This document shows, one piece after another, positions 20,022-29,707 of a DNA stretch of 64,000 nucleotides (position 1 is the first letter of the stretch; each line of letters begins with the position of its first letter). Below the pieces are notes generated by a model, which was given only the letters and a program-made list of their open reading frames with translations, had not been told where the DNA came from and searched no databases. A program made the translations under genes and the position numbers. The stretch is taken from positions 62,001 through 126,000 of the forward strand of contig SSMU01000030.1 in NCBI GenBank assembly GCA_004799545.1, given 5' to 3'. This stretch comes from Phenylobacterium sp. (GTDB lineage: Bacteria; Pseudomonadota; Alphaproteobacteria; Caulobacterales; Caulobacteraceae).

Positions 20022-20756
20022 TCAGCGCCCGATGAAAAGATGCCGCGAGGGGCAGAGGTCGGCGACCAGGCAGTCCTCGCACTTCGGCCGCCGCGCGACG
20101 CAGGTGTAGCGGCCGTGCAGGATCAGCCAGTGGTGGGCCCGCGTCAGGTAGGGCTCGGGCACGATGGCCATCAGGTCGGCCTCCACCGCGTCGGGCGTCT
20201 TGCCCTCGGACAGGCCCAGCCGGTGCGACACCCGGAAGACGTGGGTGTCGACGGCGATGGCGGGCTCGATGCGGAGCTCGTTCAGCACCACGGACGCCGT
20301 CTTGCGGCCAACGCCGGGCAAAGCCTGCAGCGCCTCGCGGGTCAGTGGCGCCTCACCGCCGTACTGCTCGACCAGGATGCGGCTGAGCGCGATCACGTTC
20401 TTGGCCTTCATGTTGTAGAGGCCGATCGAGGCGATGAACGGCTTCAGGCCGGCTTCGCCGAGCGCCAGCATCTTCTCCGGCGTGTCGGCGACCTTGAACA
20501 GCCTGTCGGTGGCCTTGTTCACCGAGACGTCGGTGGCCTGGGCCGAGAGCGCCACGGCGACCACCAGGGTGAACGGGCTCGCATAGTCCAGCTCGGTGCG
20601 GGGATCGCTCTCGGCCGCCTCGAAGCGCGCGAACAGCTCGGCGATCCGCGCAGTTTCCGCGGGCTTGAGCGCGCGGCGCTTGGGCTTGGCTTTAGGGGTC
20701 TTGGTCGGCTTGGCCATGGCGTGGCGAAAATGGCCTGTACGCACCCTCTTCGCCAA
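20022..20756 (-). CDS. nth: endonuclease III
   Basis: LPGVGRKTASVVLNE, VDTHVFRVSHRLGL, C-terminal Cys cluster CVARRPKCEDCLVADLC. Confidence 0.97.
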   Translation of the reverse strand: MAKRVRTGHFRHAMAKPTKTPKAKPKRRALKPAETARIAELFARFEAAESDPRTELDYASPFTLVVAVALSAQATDVSVNKATDRLFKVADTPEKMLALGEAGLKPFIASIGLYNMKAKNVIALSRILVEQYGGEAPLTREALQALPGVGRKTASVVLNELRIEPAIAVDTHVFRVSHRLGLSEGKTPDAVEADLMAIVPEPYLTRAHHWLILHGRYTCVARRPKCEDCLVADLCPSRHLFIGR

Positions 20757-20785
20757 GGTGGATTCCGGGCCTATCTTCCGCCCCC

Positions 20786-21259
20786 ATGGTCGAGCCGTTC
20801 TACATGGACGCCGAGATCCGGCCGAACCGGTCGCTGTCCGAGCGCGGGTTCATCGTGCTGATCGCGGTGGTGACGATCGCCAACTGCGCGAGCGCGGCGG
20901 TGTTCGTGGCCATGGGCGCGACCTTCGTGCCGATCTTCCTGGGGATAGACATGATCGCCGTGGTGGCGGCCTTCCTGGTCAGCTTCGCGGCCGCCAAGCG
21001 GGTCGAGCGGGTGCAGGTCACCTCGCGCGACGTGCGGGTGACCCAGGAGACGCCGCGCTGGAGCCGGGTGATCTGGGAAAGCCCCACCGCCTTCACCCGG
21101 GTTCAGGTGGAGCGGGAGGAGAACCGCACGGTGGGCCTGAAGCTGGCGCTCTCCGGCCGCGTGCTGCCGCTCGCCGTGGCGCTCAGCCCCCGCGAACGCG
21201 CCGAGTTCGCCACCGCGCTCGAGCGGGCCATTTGGCAGGCCAAGCGCGGGCAGGGGTGA
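20786..21259 (+). CDS. DUF2244-like membrane protein
   Basis: MVEPFYMDAEIRPNRSLSERGFIVLIAVVTIANC...LGIDMIAVVAAFLVSF. Confidence 0.8.
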   Translation: MVEPFYMDAEIRPNRSLSERGFIVLIAVVTIANCASAAVFVAMGATFVPIFLGIDMIAVVAAFLVSFAAAKRVERVQVTSRDVRVTQETPRWSRVIWESPTAFTRVQVEREENRTVGLKLALSGRVLPLAVALSPRERAEFATALERAIWQAKRGQG

Positions 21260-21260
21260 T

Positions 21261-21407
21261 TTCCCTCCCCTGGAGGGGAGGGACAGACCGCGTAGCGGTC
21301 AGGGCAGGGAAGTGTGGGCTAAGCGCCGAGCTCGGAGCTTGATCGTGACTTCCCCACCCGTCCGAGGCTGCGCCTCGTCCCCCCTCCCCGGAACGGGGAG
21401 GGAAGGG
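21261..21407. repeat. composite palindromic repeat, family 1 copy B
   Basis: TTCCCTCCCCTGGAGGGGAGGGACAGACCGCGTAGCGGTCAGGGCAGGGAAGT...ACTTCCCCACCCGTCC...GGGAGGGAAGG; fills DUF2244/hslU gap. Confidence 0.92.
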
Positions 21408-21408
21408 A

Positions 21409-22713
21409 TCACAGGATAAACCTCGACAAATCCGCGTCCTTCGCCAGGTCGCCGATGCGGCTGGCCACATAGTCCGCGTCGACGGTGACGGTCTCGCCCG
21501 AGCGATCGCCAGCGGTGAAGCTGATCTCCTCCAGCACCTTCTCCATCACGGTCTGCAGCCGCCGGGCGCCGATGTTCTCCACCGCGCCGTTGACGGTGAC
21601 CGCGGCGTCGGCCAGGGCGTCGATCGCCTCTTCGGTGAAGGCCAGCGTGACGCCCTCGGTGGCCAGCAGGGCCTGGTGCTGGCGCACGAGGTTCGCCTCC
21701 GGCTCGGTGAGGATGCGGCGCAGGTCGTCGCGGGTCAGGGCTTTCAGCTCCACGCGGATCGGCAGGCGGCCCTGCAGCTCGGGCAAGAGGTCCGAGGGCT
21801 TGGCCACGTGGAAGGCGCCGGAAGCGATGAACAGGATGTGGTCGGTCTTCACCGGCCCGTACTTGGTGGCGACGGTGGTCCCCTCGATCAGCGGCAGCAG
21901 GTCGCGCTGCACGCCCTCGCGGGAGACGTCGGCGCCGGCCCGCTCGCGGTTGGAGGCCACCTTGTCGATCTCGTCCAGGAAGACGATGCCCTGCTGCTCG
22001 GCCAGCTCCAGGGCTTCCTGGGTGAGGGCGTCCTGGTCCAAGAGCTTGTCGCTCTCCTCGGCGATCAGCGGCGCCCAGGCGCCGGAGACCGTGGTCTTGT
22101 GGGTCTTGGTGCGGCCGCCGAACGCCTTGCCGAACATGTCGCCGATGTTGAGCATGCCCATCGAGGCGCCGGGCTGGCCGGGGATATCCATCATCGGGAA
22201 GGCCGGGCCGCTGTCGGCGACGGTCAGCTCGACCTCTTTCTCGTCCAGCTCGCCGGCCCGCAGCTTCGTGCGGAACGAGCTGCGCGCGGCGACCGAGCCC
22301 GGCCCGGTCAGGGCGTCGAGGATGCGCTCCTCGGCGGCGGCCTCGGCCTTGGCGCGGACGCCCGCCCGGCGCTTCTCGCGGACCATGCCCAGCGCGCTCT
22401 CCACCAGGTCGCGGACGATCTGGTCGACGTCGCGGCCGACGTAGCCGACCTCGGTGAACTTGGTGGCCTCGACCTTCAGGAAGGGCGCCTGGGCGAGGCG
22501 GGCGAGCCGTCGCGCGATCTCGGTCTTGCCGACCCCGGTGGGGCCGATCATCAGGATGTTCTTCGGCGTCACCTCGTCGCGCAGGTCTTCCGGCACATGG
22601 CGGCGGCGCCAGCGGTTGCGCAGCGCCACGGCGACGGCGCGCTTGGCCTCCTGGTGGCCCACGATGTAGCGGTCGAGCTCGGAGACGATCTCGCGGGGGG
22701 AAAACTCGGTCAT
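21409..22713 (-). CDS. hslU: ATP-dependent protease ATPase subunit HslU
   Basis: [40 protein letters not shown]...[17 protein letters not shown]. Confidence 0.98.
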   Translation of the reverse strand: MTEFSPREIVSELDRYIVGHQEAKRAVAVALRNRWRRRHVPEDLRDEVTPKNILMIGPTGVGKTEIARRLARLAQAPFLKVEATKFTEVGYVGRDVDQIVRDLVESALGMVREKRRAGVRAKAEAAAEERILDALTGPGSVAARSSFRTKLRAGELDEKEVELTVADSGPAFPMMDIPGQPGASMGMLNIGDMFGKAFGGRTKTHKTTVSGAWAPLIAEESDKLLDQDALTQEALELAEQQGIVFLDEIDKVASNRERAGADVSREGVQRDLLPLIEGTTVATKYGPVKTDHILFIASGAFHVAKPSDLLPELQGRLPIRVELKALTRDDLRRILTEPEANLVRQHQALLATEGVTLAFTEEAIDALADAAVTVNGAVENIGARRLQTVMEKVLEEISFTAGDRSGETVTVDADYVASRIGDLAKDADLSRFIL

Positions 22714-22726
22714 GGGCCTTAGATAG

Positions 22727-23572
22727 CTACGACTTGGGCGTCTCGGGAGCAGGCAGCAGCTCGTCGAACAACAGCCGCCAGCCCGCGGCGTCCTTCCGCC
22801 AGATGCGCACGTAGTGGCCGCGGCCCTCGGCCCATCGGGCCGCGCCATAGGTCCAGGCGAGATCGCCGGCGGCCGAGGCCTGGCCGCCGAGTGGGGAGAA
22901 GGCGACGGTGGTCGGTCGGGTGGCGAGCTCGGCCACCAGGTCGGCACGGCTCATCGGCGGCCTGGCCTTGGAGCCGACGACGCGGCCGTCCTCGGCGATC
23001 GCCGCGAGGTAGGCGGCCTTAAGGTCGGACTTGGCGCCGGTGGCCAACGCGGCTTCGGCGGCGGTGACTTCGGCCATGGCCTTGGCGGGCGAGCCGGCGG
23101 CGCGGGCGGCGGGGTGCGCATAGGCGACGGCCGAGCCCTGGGCGGCGGCGCCCTCCGGGCTGCTGGGCGGGCCGCCGTCGAACAGCCATTTCCAGCCGCC
23201 GTCCGCCTGCCGCGCCCAGACGGTGAAGTACCAGGCCCGCATGGTCCCGTTGACGCTGTAGGGGCCGGTGGTGAAGCCGAGGTCGCCGGACCGCGCGATC
23301 CCGGCCCACAGCGGCCACCAGGCCAGCTTGGCGGTCCCGCCGTCAGGGGCGGCGCCATAGACCGCCTGGGCCAGCATCGGCTCGGGGTCGAGGACGATGG
23401 CCTCGGGGGCGGAATGCTTCAGGAAGCTGCCCTTGATCCCCATGGCCAGGCCGTCCGCCGCAAACGCCCGCTCGGCGGCGACCACCTGGGCGGGATCGGC
23501 TTTCGGCGCGGCCTGGGCCGAGGTCGCCAGCAACAGGATCGCGGCGGCGGCGAGGAGGTCAGACCGTCTCAA
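22727..23572 (-). CDS. exported SnoaL/DUF4440-like protein (two NTF2-like repeats)
   Basis: Signal peptide [22 protein letters not shown]; two repeats each ending W-K/R-L-L/F-F-D ([16 protein letters not shown]). Confidence 0.65.
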   Translation of the reverse strand: MRRSDLLAAAAILLLATSAQAAPKADPAQVVAAERAFAADGLAMGIKGSFLKHSAPEAIVLDPEPMLAQAVYGAAPDGGTAKLAWWPLWAGIARSGDLGFTTGPYSVNGTMRAWYFTVWARQADGGWKWLFDGGPPSSPEGAAAQGSAVAYAHPAARAAGSPAKAMAEVTAAEAALATGAKSDLKAAYLAAIAEDGRVVGSKARPPMSRADLVAELATRPTTVAFSPLGGQASAAGDLAWTYGAARWAEGRGHYVRIWRKDAAGWRLLFDELLPAPETPKS

Positions 23573-24107
23573 CCACCAGCTCCCGGTTGGTGTAGACGCA
23601 GATGTCGGCGGCGATGCCCATGGCCTTGCGGGCCACCGCCTCGGCGTCGAGGCCGGAATCCATCAAGGCGCGGGCGGCGGCCAGGGCGAAGTTGCCCCCG
23701 GAGCCGATGGCGGCCACGCCGGTCTCCGGCTCCAGCACGTCGCCGGCCCCGGTGACGGTGTAGATCTGGTCCTTGTCGGCGACGATCAGCATGGCCTCCA
23801 GCTTGCGCAGGTAGCGGTCGGTCCGCCAGTCCTTGGCCAGGTCGACGCAGGCGCGGGCCAGCTGGTCGGGATATTGCTCCAGCTTGGCCTCCAGCCGCTC
23901 GATCAGGGTGAAGGCGTCGGCCGTGGCGCCGGCGAAGCCCGCCACCACCTTGCCGCCGGCCAGGCGGCGCACCTTCCTGGCGTTGCCTTTCACCACCGTC
24001 TGGCCCATCGAGACCTGGCCGTCGCCGGCCACCACCGTCGCGCCGTCTTTGCGGACGGCCAGGATGGTGGTCCCATGCCAATCGGGAAACGGGGCGGCCT
24101 GTGACAT
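23559..24107 (-). CDS. hslV: ATP-dependent protease peptidase subunit HslV
   Basis: [40 protein letters not shown]...[15 protein letters not shown]. Confidence 0.98.
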   Translation of the reverse strand: MSQAAPFPDWHGTTILAVRKDGATVVAGDGQVSMGQTVVKGNARKVRRLAGGKVVAGFAGATADAFTLIERLEAKLEQYPDQLARACVDLAKDWRTDRYLRKLEAMLIVADKDQIYTVTGAGDVLEPETGVAAIGSGGNFALAAARALMDSGLDAEAVARKAMGIAADICVYTNRELVVETV

Positions 24108-24147
24108 GGTCGCGATGTGGCCAGGGTGAGGGGCAAGGTCAAGCCGG

Positions 24148-24894
24148 ATGGTGTTCACCGACGTCGAGATCGAGCGCTACGCCCGCCACCTGGTGCTGCG
24201 CGAGGTGGGCGGGCCGGGCCAGCAGAAGCTGAAGGCCGGCAGCGCGTTGATCGTCGGGGCCGGCGGCCTGGGCTCCCCGGCCGCGCTCTACCTGGCCGCG
24301 GCCGGCCTCGGCACCATCATCCTTGCCGATCCCGATGAGGTCGACCTCTCCAACCTGCAGCGGCAGGTGATCTACACCGAGGACGACGTCGGACGGCCGA
24401 AGCCCGAGGCGGCCGCCGATCGGCTGGCGGCGCTCAACCCGCACATCTTCGTGGCCGGCTTCCACGGCGCCTTCGACGCCGAGACCGCCGACGAGCTGAT
24501 CAGCGACGTGGCCCTGGTGCTGGACGGCGCCGACAATTTCGAGACCCGGTTCGCGGTGAACGCGGCCTGTGTGCGCCACGGCAAGCCCCTGGTCACCGGC
24601 GCGATCGGCCGCTGGACCGGGCAGGTCGGGGTGTTCGCCGGCCAACCCTGCTACCAGTGCCTGGTCCCGGAGATCCCGCCGGACGCCGAGACCTGCCAGG
24701 CGGTGGGCGTGGTGGGCGCCCTGGCCGGGGTCATCGGCTCGATGATGGCGCTGGAGGCCATCAAGCTGATCACCGGGGCGGGGGAGCCCCTGGCCGGCCG
24801 GCTGATGATCTACGACGCCCTGGCCGCCGAGACGCGGACCGTGCGGGTGGCGGCCGACCCGGACTGCCCGGTGTGCGGCGGCGGGGCGCCATGA
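24148..24894 (+). CDS. ThiF/MoeB/HesA family adenylyltransferase
   Basis: [46 protein letters not shown]...CPVCGG. Confidence 0.94.
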   Translation: MVFTDVEIERYARHLVLREVGGPGQQKLKAGSALIVGAGGLGSPAALYLAAAGLGTIILADPDEVDLSNLQRQVIYTEDDVGRPKPEAAADRLAALNPHIFVAGFHGAFDAETADELISDVALVLDGADNFETRFAVNAACVRHGKPLVTGAIGRWTGQVGVFAGQPCYQCLVPEIPPDAETCQAVGVVGALAGVIGSMMALEAIKLITGAGEPLAGRLMIYDALAAETRTVRVAADPDCPVCGGGAP

Positions 24895-25334
24895 CCGCGG
24901 CCCTGGTCCCCGAGCTTGATGTCGGCGACCTGGCGCGCTCGCTGAGGTTCTATGTCGAGGTGCTGGGCTTCTCGGTGGTCTACGAGCGGGCCGAGGAGCA
25001 GTTCGCCTATCTGAGGCGCGAGGAGGCGGAGCTGATGCTGGAGGCCGCCGACGGCCCCGGCCGCCGCTTCCGCACCGCGCCGCTTGAGCCGCCGTTCGGG
25101 CGGGGCATGAACCTGCAGATCCGCACCGGCGATGTCACCGCCCTGTTCGACCGGGTCGCCGCTCACGGCCTGGCGCCGCTCATTCCGCTTGAGGAGCGCT
25201 GGTACCGGGTGCGCCTGCGCGAACGCGGCCTCCGGCAATTCGTGGTCGCCGACCCGGACGGCTATCTGCTGCGCTTCTTCGAAGACCTCGGCGTGCGCCC
25301 GGCCGCCCAACAGGAGACGGAGGCCCACCCATGA
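24891..25334 (+). CDS. VOC (glyoxalase/bleomycin-resistance fold) protein
   Basis: LDVGDLARSLRFYVEVLGFSVVYERAEEQFAYL...VADPDGYLLRFFEDLG. Confidence 0.88.
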   Translation: MTAALVPELDVGDLARSLRFYVEVLGFSVVYERAEEQFAYLRREEAELMLEAADGPGRRFRTAPLEPPFGRGMNLQIRTGDVTALFDRVAAHGLAPLIPLEERWYRVRLRERGLRQFVVADPDGYLLRFFEDLGVRPAAQQETEAHP

Positions 25335-25984
25335 ACCAGGATGCCTACACGGCGGTCGACGCCTATCTGACCGAGGTCCTCCTCGCCCCGGATCCGGTGC
25401 TCGACCAGGCCCTGGCCGCGGCCCGCGCCGCCGGTCTGCCGGCCATCGACGTGGCGCCCAACCAGGGCAAGCTGCTGCACCTGATGGCGCAAATGGTCGG
25501 GGCGCGGCGGATCCTGGAGATCGGCACGCTGGGCGGCTATTCGACCATCTGGCTGGGCCGCGCCCTGCCGGCGGACGGGGAGCTGATCACCCTGGAGTAC
25601 GCGCCGAAGCACGCCGAGGTGGCGCGCCGCAACCTCGCCCTGGCCGGCCTGTCCGACCGCGTGGAAGTCAAGGTGGGCGCGGCGATCGACACCCTGCCGA
25701 CCCTGACCGGCCCCTTCGACTTCGTCTTCATCGACGCCGACAAGCCCTCGAACCCCGACTATTTCACCTGGGCCCTGAAGCTCTCGCGGCCGGGCTCGGT
25801 GATCGTGGTCGACAATGTGGTGCGCTCAGGCGCGGTCGCCGATCCGAAAGGCGACGCCGCCGTCCAGGGCATCCGCCGGATGAACGCCATGATCGCCGCC
25901 GAGCCCCGGGTGAGCGCCACCGCCGTGCAGACCGTCGGCTCCAAAGGCTGGGACGGGTTTTGTTTGGTGAGGGTGCTGGCGTGA
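25331..25984 (+). CDS. class I SAM O-methyltransferase (Methyltransf_3-like)
   Basis: VAPNQGKLLHLMAQMVGARRILEIGTLGGYSTIWLGRALP...DFVFIDADKPSNPDYF. Confidence 0.92.
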   Translation: MNQDAYTAVDAYLTEVLLAPDPVLDQALAAARAAGLPAIDVAPNQGKLLHLMAQMVGARRILEIGTLGGYSTIWLGRALPADGELITLEYAPKHAEVARRNLALAGLSDRVEVKVGAAIDTLPTLTGPFDFVFIDADKPSNPDYFTWALKLSRPGSVIVVDNVVRSGAVADPKGDAAVQGIRRMNAMIAAEPRVSATAVQTVGSKGWDGFCLVRVLA

Positions 25985-26128
25985 AGTTCCTCCCCCAGCG
26001 CGCAGCGCGAAGAGGGGGAGGTGGTCCGAAGGACCGGAGGGGGTTTCCTCAACCGGCTCGCTGCGGAACCTTCTGAGTGGAAACCCCCTCAGTCGCTCCG
26101 CGACAGCTCCCCCTATGGGGAGCAACTG
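25985..26128. repeat. composite palindromic repeat, related subfamily 2 copy C
   Basis: CCTCCCCCAGCGCGCAGCGCGAAGAGGGGGAGG-TGGTCCGAAGGACC-GGAGGGGGTTTCC...GGAAACCCCCTC-AGTCGCTCCGCGAC-AGCTCCCCCTATGGGGAGC. Confidence 0.75.
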
Positions 26129-26129
26129 A

Positions 26130-27116
26130 TCACAGCATCTGGGTCAGCACGCGGTCCGGGGGCTTGTGGCCGTCCATCCAGGTGCGGATGTTGATGATCA
26201 CCTTCTCACCCATGTCGATGCGGCCCTCGATGGTGGCCGAGCCCATGTGCGGCAGCAGGACGGCGTTGGGCAGCTTGAGGAGCTTCGGGTTGATCCGCGG
26301 CTCGAACTCGAAGACGTCGAGGCCGGCGCCGGCGATCTTGCCTTCCTCCAGCAGGGCCAGCAGCGCCGCCTCGTCGATGATCTCGCCGCGGGCGGTGTTG
26401 ATCAGGATGGCGTGCGGCTGCAGCAGCTTCAGCCGCCTTGCGGAGAGCAGGTGGTAGGTGGCCGGGGTGTGCGGCGAGTGGACGGTGACGATGTCCGTCC
26501 GGGCCAGCATCTGGTCGAGGCTCTCCCAGTAGGTGGCCTCCAGCTCCTCGGCGATGCGCGAGGAGACCGGCTTGCGGTTGTGGTAGTGGATCTGCAGGCC
26601 GAAGGCCCGCGCCCGGCGGGCCACCGCCTGGCCGATCCGGCCCATGCCGATGATCCCCAGCCGCTTGCCGGTGATCCTGCGGCCCATCATCCAGGTGGGG
26701 GTCCAGCCGGTGAACTCGCCGGCCTTCACCGCGTCGACGCCTTCGACGATCCGCCGGGCGACAGCCATGATCAGCGCCATGGTCAGGTCGGCGGTGTCCT
26801 CGGTGAGCACCCCCGGGGTGTTGGTGACGATCAGGCCCCTGGCGTTGGCCGCGGCCACGTCGATGTGGTCGACGCCGGCCCCGAAGTTGGCGATCAGCTT
26901 CAGCTTCGTCCCGGCCTTCTCGATCAGCCGGGCGTCGATCTTGTCGGTGATGGTGGGCGCCAGCACGTCGGCGCGGCCGACCGCATCCTCCAGTTGGGCG
27001 CGGGTCATCGGCTTGTCGTCGAGGTTCAGCTCCGCATCGAACAGCTCGCGCATACGGGTCTCCACCTGATCGGGGAGTTTGCGCGTGACGATGACTTTCG
27101 GCTTGCGGGCGGGCAT
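26130..27116 (-). CDS. D-2-hydroxyacid dehydrogenase (glyoxylate reductase-like)
   Basis: NTPGVLTEDTADLTMALIMAVARR...GKRLGIIGMGRIGQAVARRA...HSPHTPATYHL. Confidence 0.93.
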   Translation of the reverse strand: MPARKPKVIVTRKLPDQVETRMRELFDAELNLDDKPMTRAQLEDAVGRADVLAPTITDKIDARLIEKAGTKLKLIANFGAGVDHIDVAAANARGLIVTNTPGVLTEDTADLTMALIMAVARRIVEGVDAVKAGEFTGWTPTWMMGRRITGKRLGIIGMGRIGQAVARRARAFGLQIHYHNRKPVSSRIAEELEATYWESLDQMLARTDIVTVHSPHTPATYHLLSARRLKLLQPHAILINTARGEIIDEAALLALLEEGKIAGAGLDVFEFEPRINPKLLKLPNAVLLPHMGSATIEGRIDMGEKVIINIRTWMDGHKPPDRVLTQML

Positions 27117-27196
27117 TTCGATCTTGAAAAGGGGACGAGCTCTGGCGCGCCGCGTCGGCGCATTTGGGCTGGAATAGAACCTCTAGCAAAGGGTCC

Positions 27197-27742
27197 ATGG
27201 GCGGCCAAGGCGAGGCTCGAGCGTTGAGGAATGGGTTGAAGCGCCGGACCGCCGGTTTCGCGGGCGTCCTGGGGGCGGGATTGCTGCTGGCCGGCGCATC
27301 GGGCGCGGCCGAGCGGCAGACGCCCTCGGGCCTGCCCGTACCCCGCTACGTCTCCCTGAAGTTCGACCGGGTCAACGCCCGCGCCGGCCCCGGCGACGAC
27401 CACCGATTGATGTGGGTCTACCGGGTGAAGGGCCTGCCCGTGCAGGTGGTCGCCGAGACCTCGGAGTGGCGCAGGGTCTGCGATCCGGAGGGCAGCCTGG
27501 TCTGGGTGCACAAGCGCACCACCGATGGCCGGCGCATGGTGATGAACACGGGAGAGGCGCGCGTCACCCTGCTCAGGCGGCCCCGCCCGGACGCCCGCGC
27601 GGCGGCCTTCCTGAACCCTCGGGCGCTGGCGGCGTTGGATCGTTGCGAGAAGGGCTGGTGCCGCGTCCATGTGGACGGGGTGTCGGGCTGGGCCAAGGAG
27701 GGCGACCTCTGGGGCACGGCGCAGGCGCCGCAATGTCGTTGA
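27197..27742 (+). CDS. exported SH3-like domain protein
   Basis: Hydrophobic N-terminus then YVSLKFDRVNARAGPGDDHRLMWVYRVKGLPVQVVAETSEWRRVCDPEGSLVWVHK. Confidence 0.85.
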   Translation: MGGQGEARALRNGLKRRTAGFAGVLGAGLLLAGASGAAERQTPSGLPVPRYVSLKFDRVNARAGPGDDHRLMWVYRVKGLPVQVVAETSEWRRVCDPEGSLVWVHKRTTDGRRMVMNTGEARVTLLRRPRPDARAAAFLNPRALAALDRCEKGWCRVHVDGVSGWAKEGDLWGTAQAPQCR

Positions 27743-27802
27743 GCGCGCCGTCCGGCTCGTGGTACGGGCCTGTCGCCCCGCCAGAGAGGGTCTGAACCAC
27801 CG

Positions 27803-28330
27803 ATGAGCCAAGCGACCGCTCCTCCCCCGCGCCCGTCGAGTTTCAGCTTCGAGGAGCTGATGACCTGCGCGCGCGGCGAGATGTACGGCCCCGGCAACGC
27901 CCAGCTGCCGGCGCCGCCGATGCTGCTGTTCGACCGGATCACCGAGATCAACGACGACGGCGGCGAGCACGGCAAGGGCTATATCGAGGCGGAATTCGAC
28001 ATCAATCCGGACCTCTGGTTCTTCGCCTGCCACTTCCTGGGCGACCCCGTCATGCCCGGCAGCCTGGGCCTCGACGCCCTGTGGCAGCTGGTCGGCTTCT
28101 ACCTGGGCTGGATCGGCGGCAAGGGCCGGGGCCGGGCGCTGGGCTGCGGCGAGGTGAAGTTCGCTGGCGAGGTGACGCCCAACATCAAGACCGTCACCTA
28201 CAAGATCCAGATGAAGCGTGTGATAAATCGGCGTCTGGTGATGGGGATCGGCGACGGGGTGCTGGAAGCCGACGGAAACCCTATCTATTCGGCGCTGGAC
28301 CTGCGGGTCGGCCTCTACCAACGGCCCTGA
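27803..28330 (+). CDS. fabA: 3-hydroxydecanoyl-ACP dehydratase/isomerase
   Basis: [65 protein letters not shown]. Confidence 0.98.
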   Translation: MSQATAPPPRPSSFSFEELMTCARGEMYGPGNAQLPAPPMLLFDRITEINDDGGEHGKGYIEAEFDINPDLWFFACHFLGDPVMPGSLGLDALWQLVGFYLGWIGGKGRGRALGCGEVKFAGEVTPNIKTVTYKIQMKRVINRRLVMGIGDGVLEADGNPIYSALDLRVGLYQRP

Positions 28331-28354
28331 GAACCGCGGAACCGGGAAGGAAGC

Positions 28355-29563
28355 ATGCGTCGCGTCGTCGTCACCGGACTGGGTGTCGTCTCCTCGATCG
28401 GCGTCAACGCCAACGAGGTGACCGCCGCGCTTCGTGAGGCCAAGTCCGGGATCGTCGCCGCGCCGGACTATGCCGAGCTCGGCTTCCGCAGCCAGGTCTG
28501 CGCCCCGCCGCAGATCGACTGGGAGTCGATGATCGATCGCCGCGCCGCGCGGTTCCTGGCCCAGGGCACGGCCTTCGGCCACATCGCCATGGAACAGGCG
28601 ATCGCCGATTCGGGTCTTGAGGAGGCTGAAGTCTCCCACGAACGCACCGGCCTGATCGTCGGCGCCGGCGGGCCCTCCACCCGCACCATCGTGGAGGCGG
28701 CGGAGATCACCCGCACCAAGGGACCCAAGCGGGTCGGGCCGTTCGCGGTGCCCAAGGCGATGAGCTCGGGCCCCTCGGCGGTGCTCGCCACCTGGTTCAA
28801 GATCCGCGGCCTGAACTTCTCGATCTCCTCGGCCTGCGCCACCTCCACCCACTGCATCGGGGTCGGCTACGAGCAGATCGTCATGGGCAAGCAGGACATC
28901 GTGTTCGCCGGCGGCGTCGAGGAGCTGGACTGGACGCTCAGCGTGCTGTTCGACGCCATGGGCGCCATGTCCACCAACTTCAACGACCGGCCGGCCGTGG
29001 CGTCGCGCGCCTACGACAGGGATCGCGACGGCTTCGTGATCGCCGGCGGCGCCGGCGTGGTGGTGCTCGAGGAGTACGAGCACGCCAAGGCCCGCGGGGC
29101 CAAGATCTACGGCGAGATCGTGGGCTACGCCGCCAATTCCGACGGCTTCGACATGGTGGCCCCCTCCGGCGAGGGCGCGGCGCGCTGCATGAAGCTCGCC
29201 ATGCCCGCCGACGGGCGGAAGATCGACTACCTCAACACCCACGGCACCTCGACCCCGGTGGGCGACGCGAAGGAGATGGAGGCCGTGCGCGCGGTGTTCG
29301 GCGCCGCCCCGCCGATGATCTCCTCAACCAAGTCCCTGACCGGCCATAGCCTGGGCGCGGCCGGCGCCCAGGAGGCGATCTACTGCCTCTTGATGATGAA
29401 CAACGGCTTCGTCGCCGAGAGCGCCCACATCGACAACCTCGACCCTGCCTTCGAGGACCTGCCGATCCTGCGCAAGCGCGTCGACAAGCAGGTCGAGACC
29501 GCGATGTCCAACTCGTTCGGTTTCGGCGGCACCAATGGCTGCCTGGTGATCAGCCGGGTCTAG
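28355..29563 (+). CDS. fabB: beta-ketoacyl-ACP synthase I
   Basis: [33 protein letters not shown]...[18 protein letters not shown]...[14 protein letters not shown]...[10 protein letters not shown]. Confidence 0.98.
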   Translation: MRRVVVTGLGVVSSIGVNANEVTAALREAKSGIVAAPDYAELGFRSQVCAPPQIDWESMIDRRAARFLAQGTAFGHIAMEQAIADSGLEEAEVSHERTGLIVGAGGPSTRTIVEAAEITRTKGPKRVGPFAVPKAMSSGPSAVLATWFKIRGLNFSISSACATSTHCIGVGYEQIVMGKQDIVFAGGVEELDWTLSVLFDAMGAMSTNFNDRPAVASRAYDRDRDGFVIAGGAGVVVLEEYEHAKARGAKIYGEIVGYAANSDGFDMVAPSGEGAARCMKLAMPADGRKIDYLNTHGTSTPVGDAKEMEAVRAVFGAAPPMISSTKSLTGHSLGAAGAQEAIYCLLMMNNGFVAESAHIDNLDPAFEDLPILRKRVDKQVETAMSNSFGFGGTNGCLVISRV

Positions 29564-29707
29564 CTTCCCTCCCTTAATGGGGAGGGGGCCGAGCGCAGCG
29601 AGGTCGGGTGGGGGAGTCGCGACGGGGCTCCGACTCTATCGCCCAGCCCACACTTCCCTACCCTGGCCGCTTCGCGGCCTGTCCCTCCCCACCAGGGGAG
29701 GGAAGTC
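29564..29707. repeat. composite palindromic repeat, family 1 copy D (opposite orientation to A/B/G)
   Basis: Reverse complement reads CTTCCCTCCCCTGGTGGGGAGGGACAGGCCGCGAAGCGGCCAGGGTAGGGAAGT...CTCCCCCACCCGACCTCGCTGCGCTCGG...; fills fabB/ClC gap. Confidence 0.92.
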
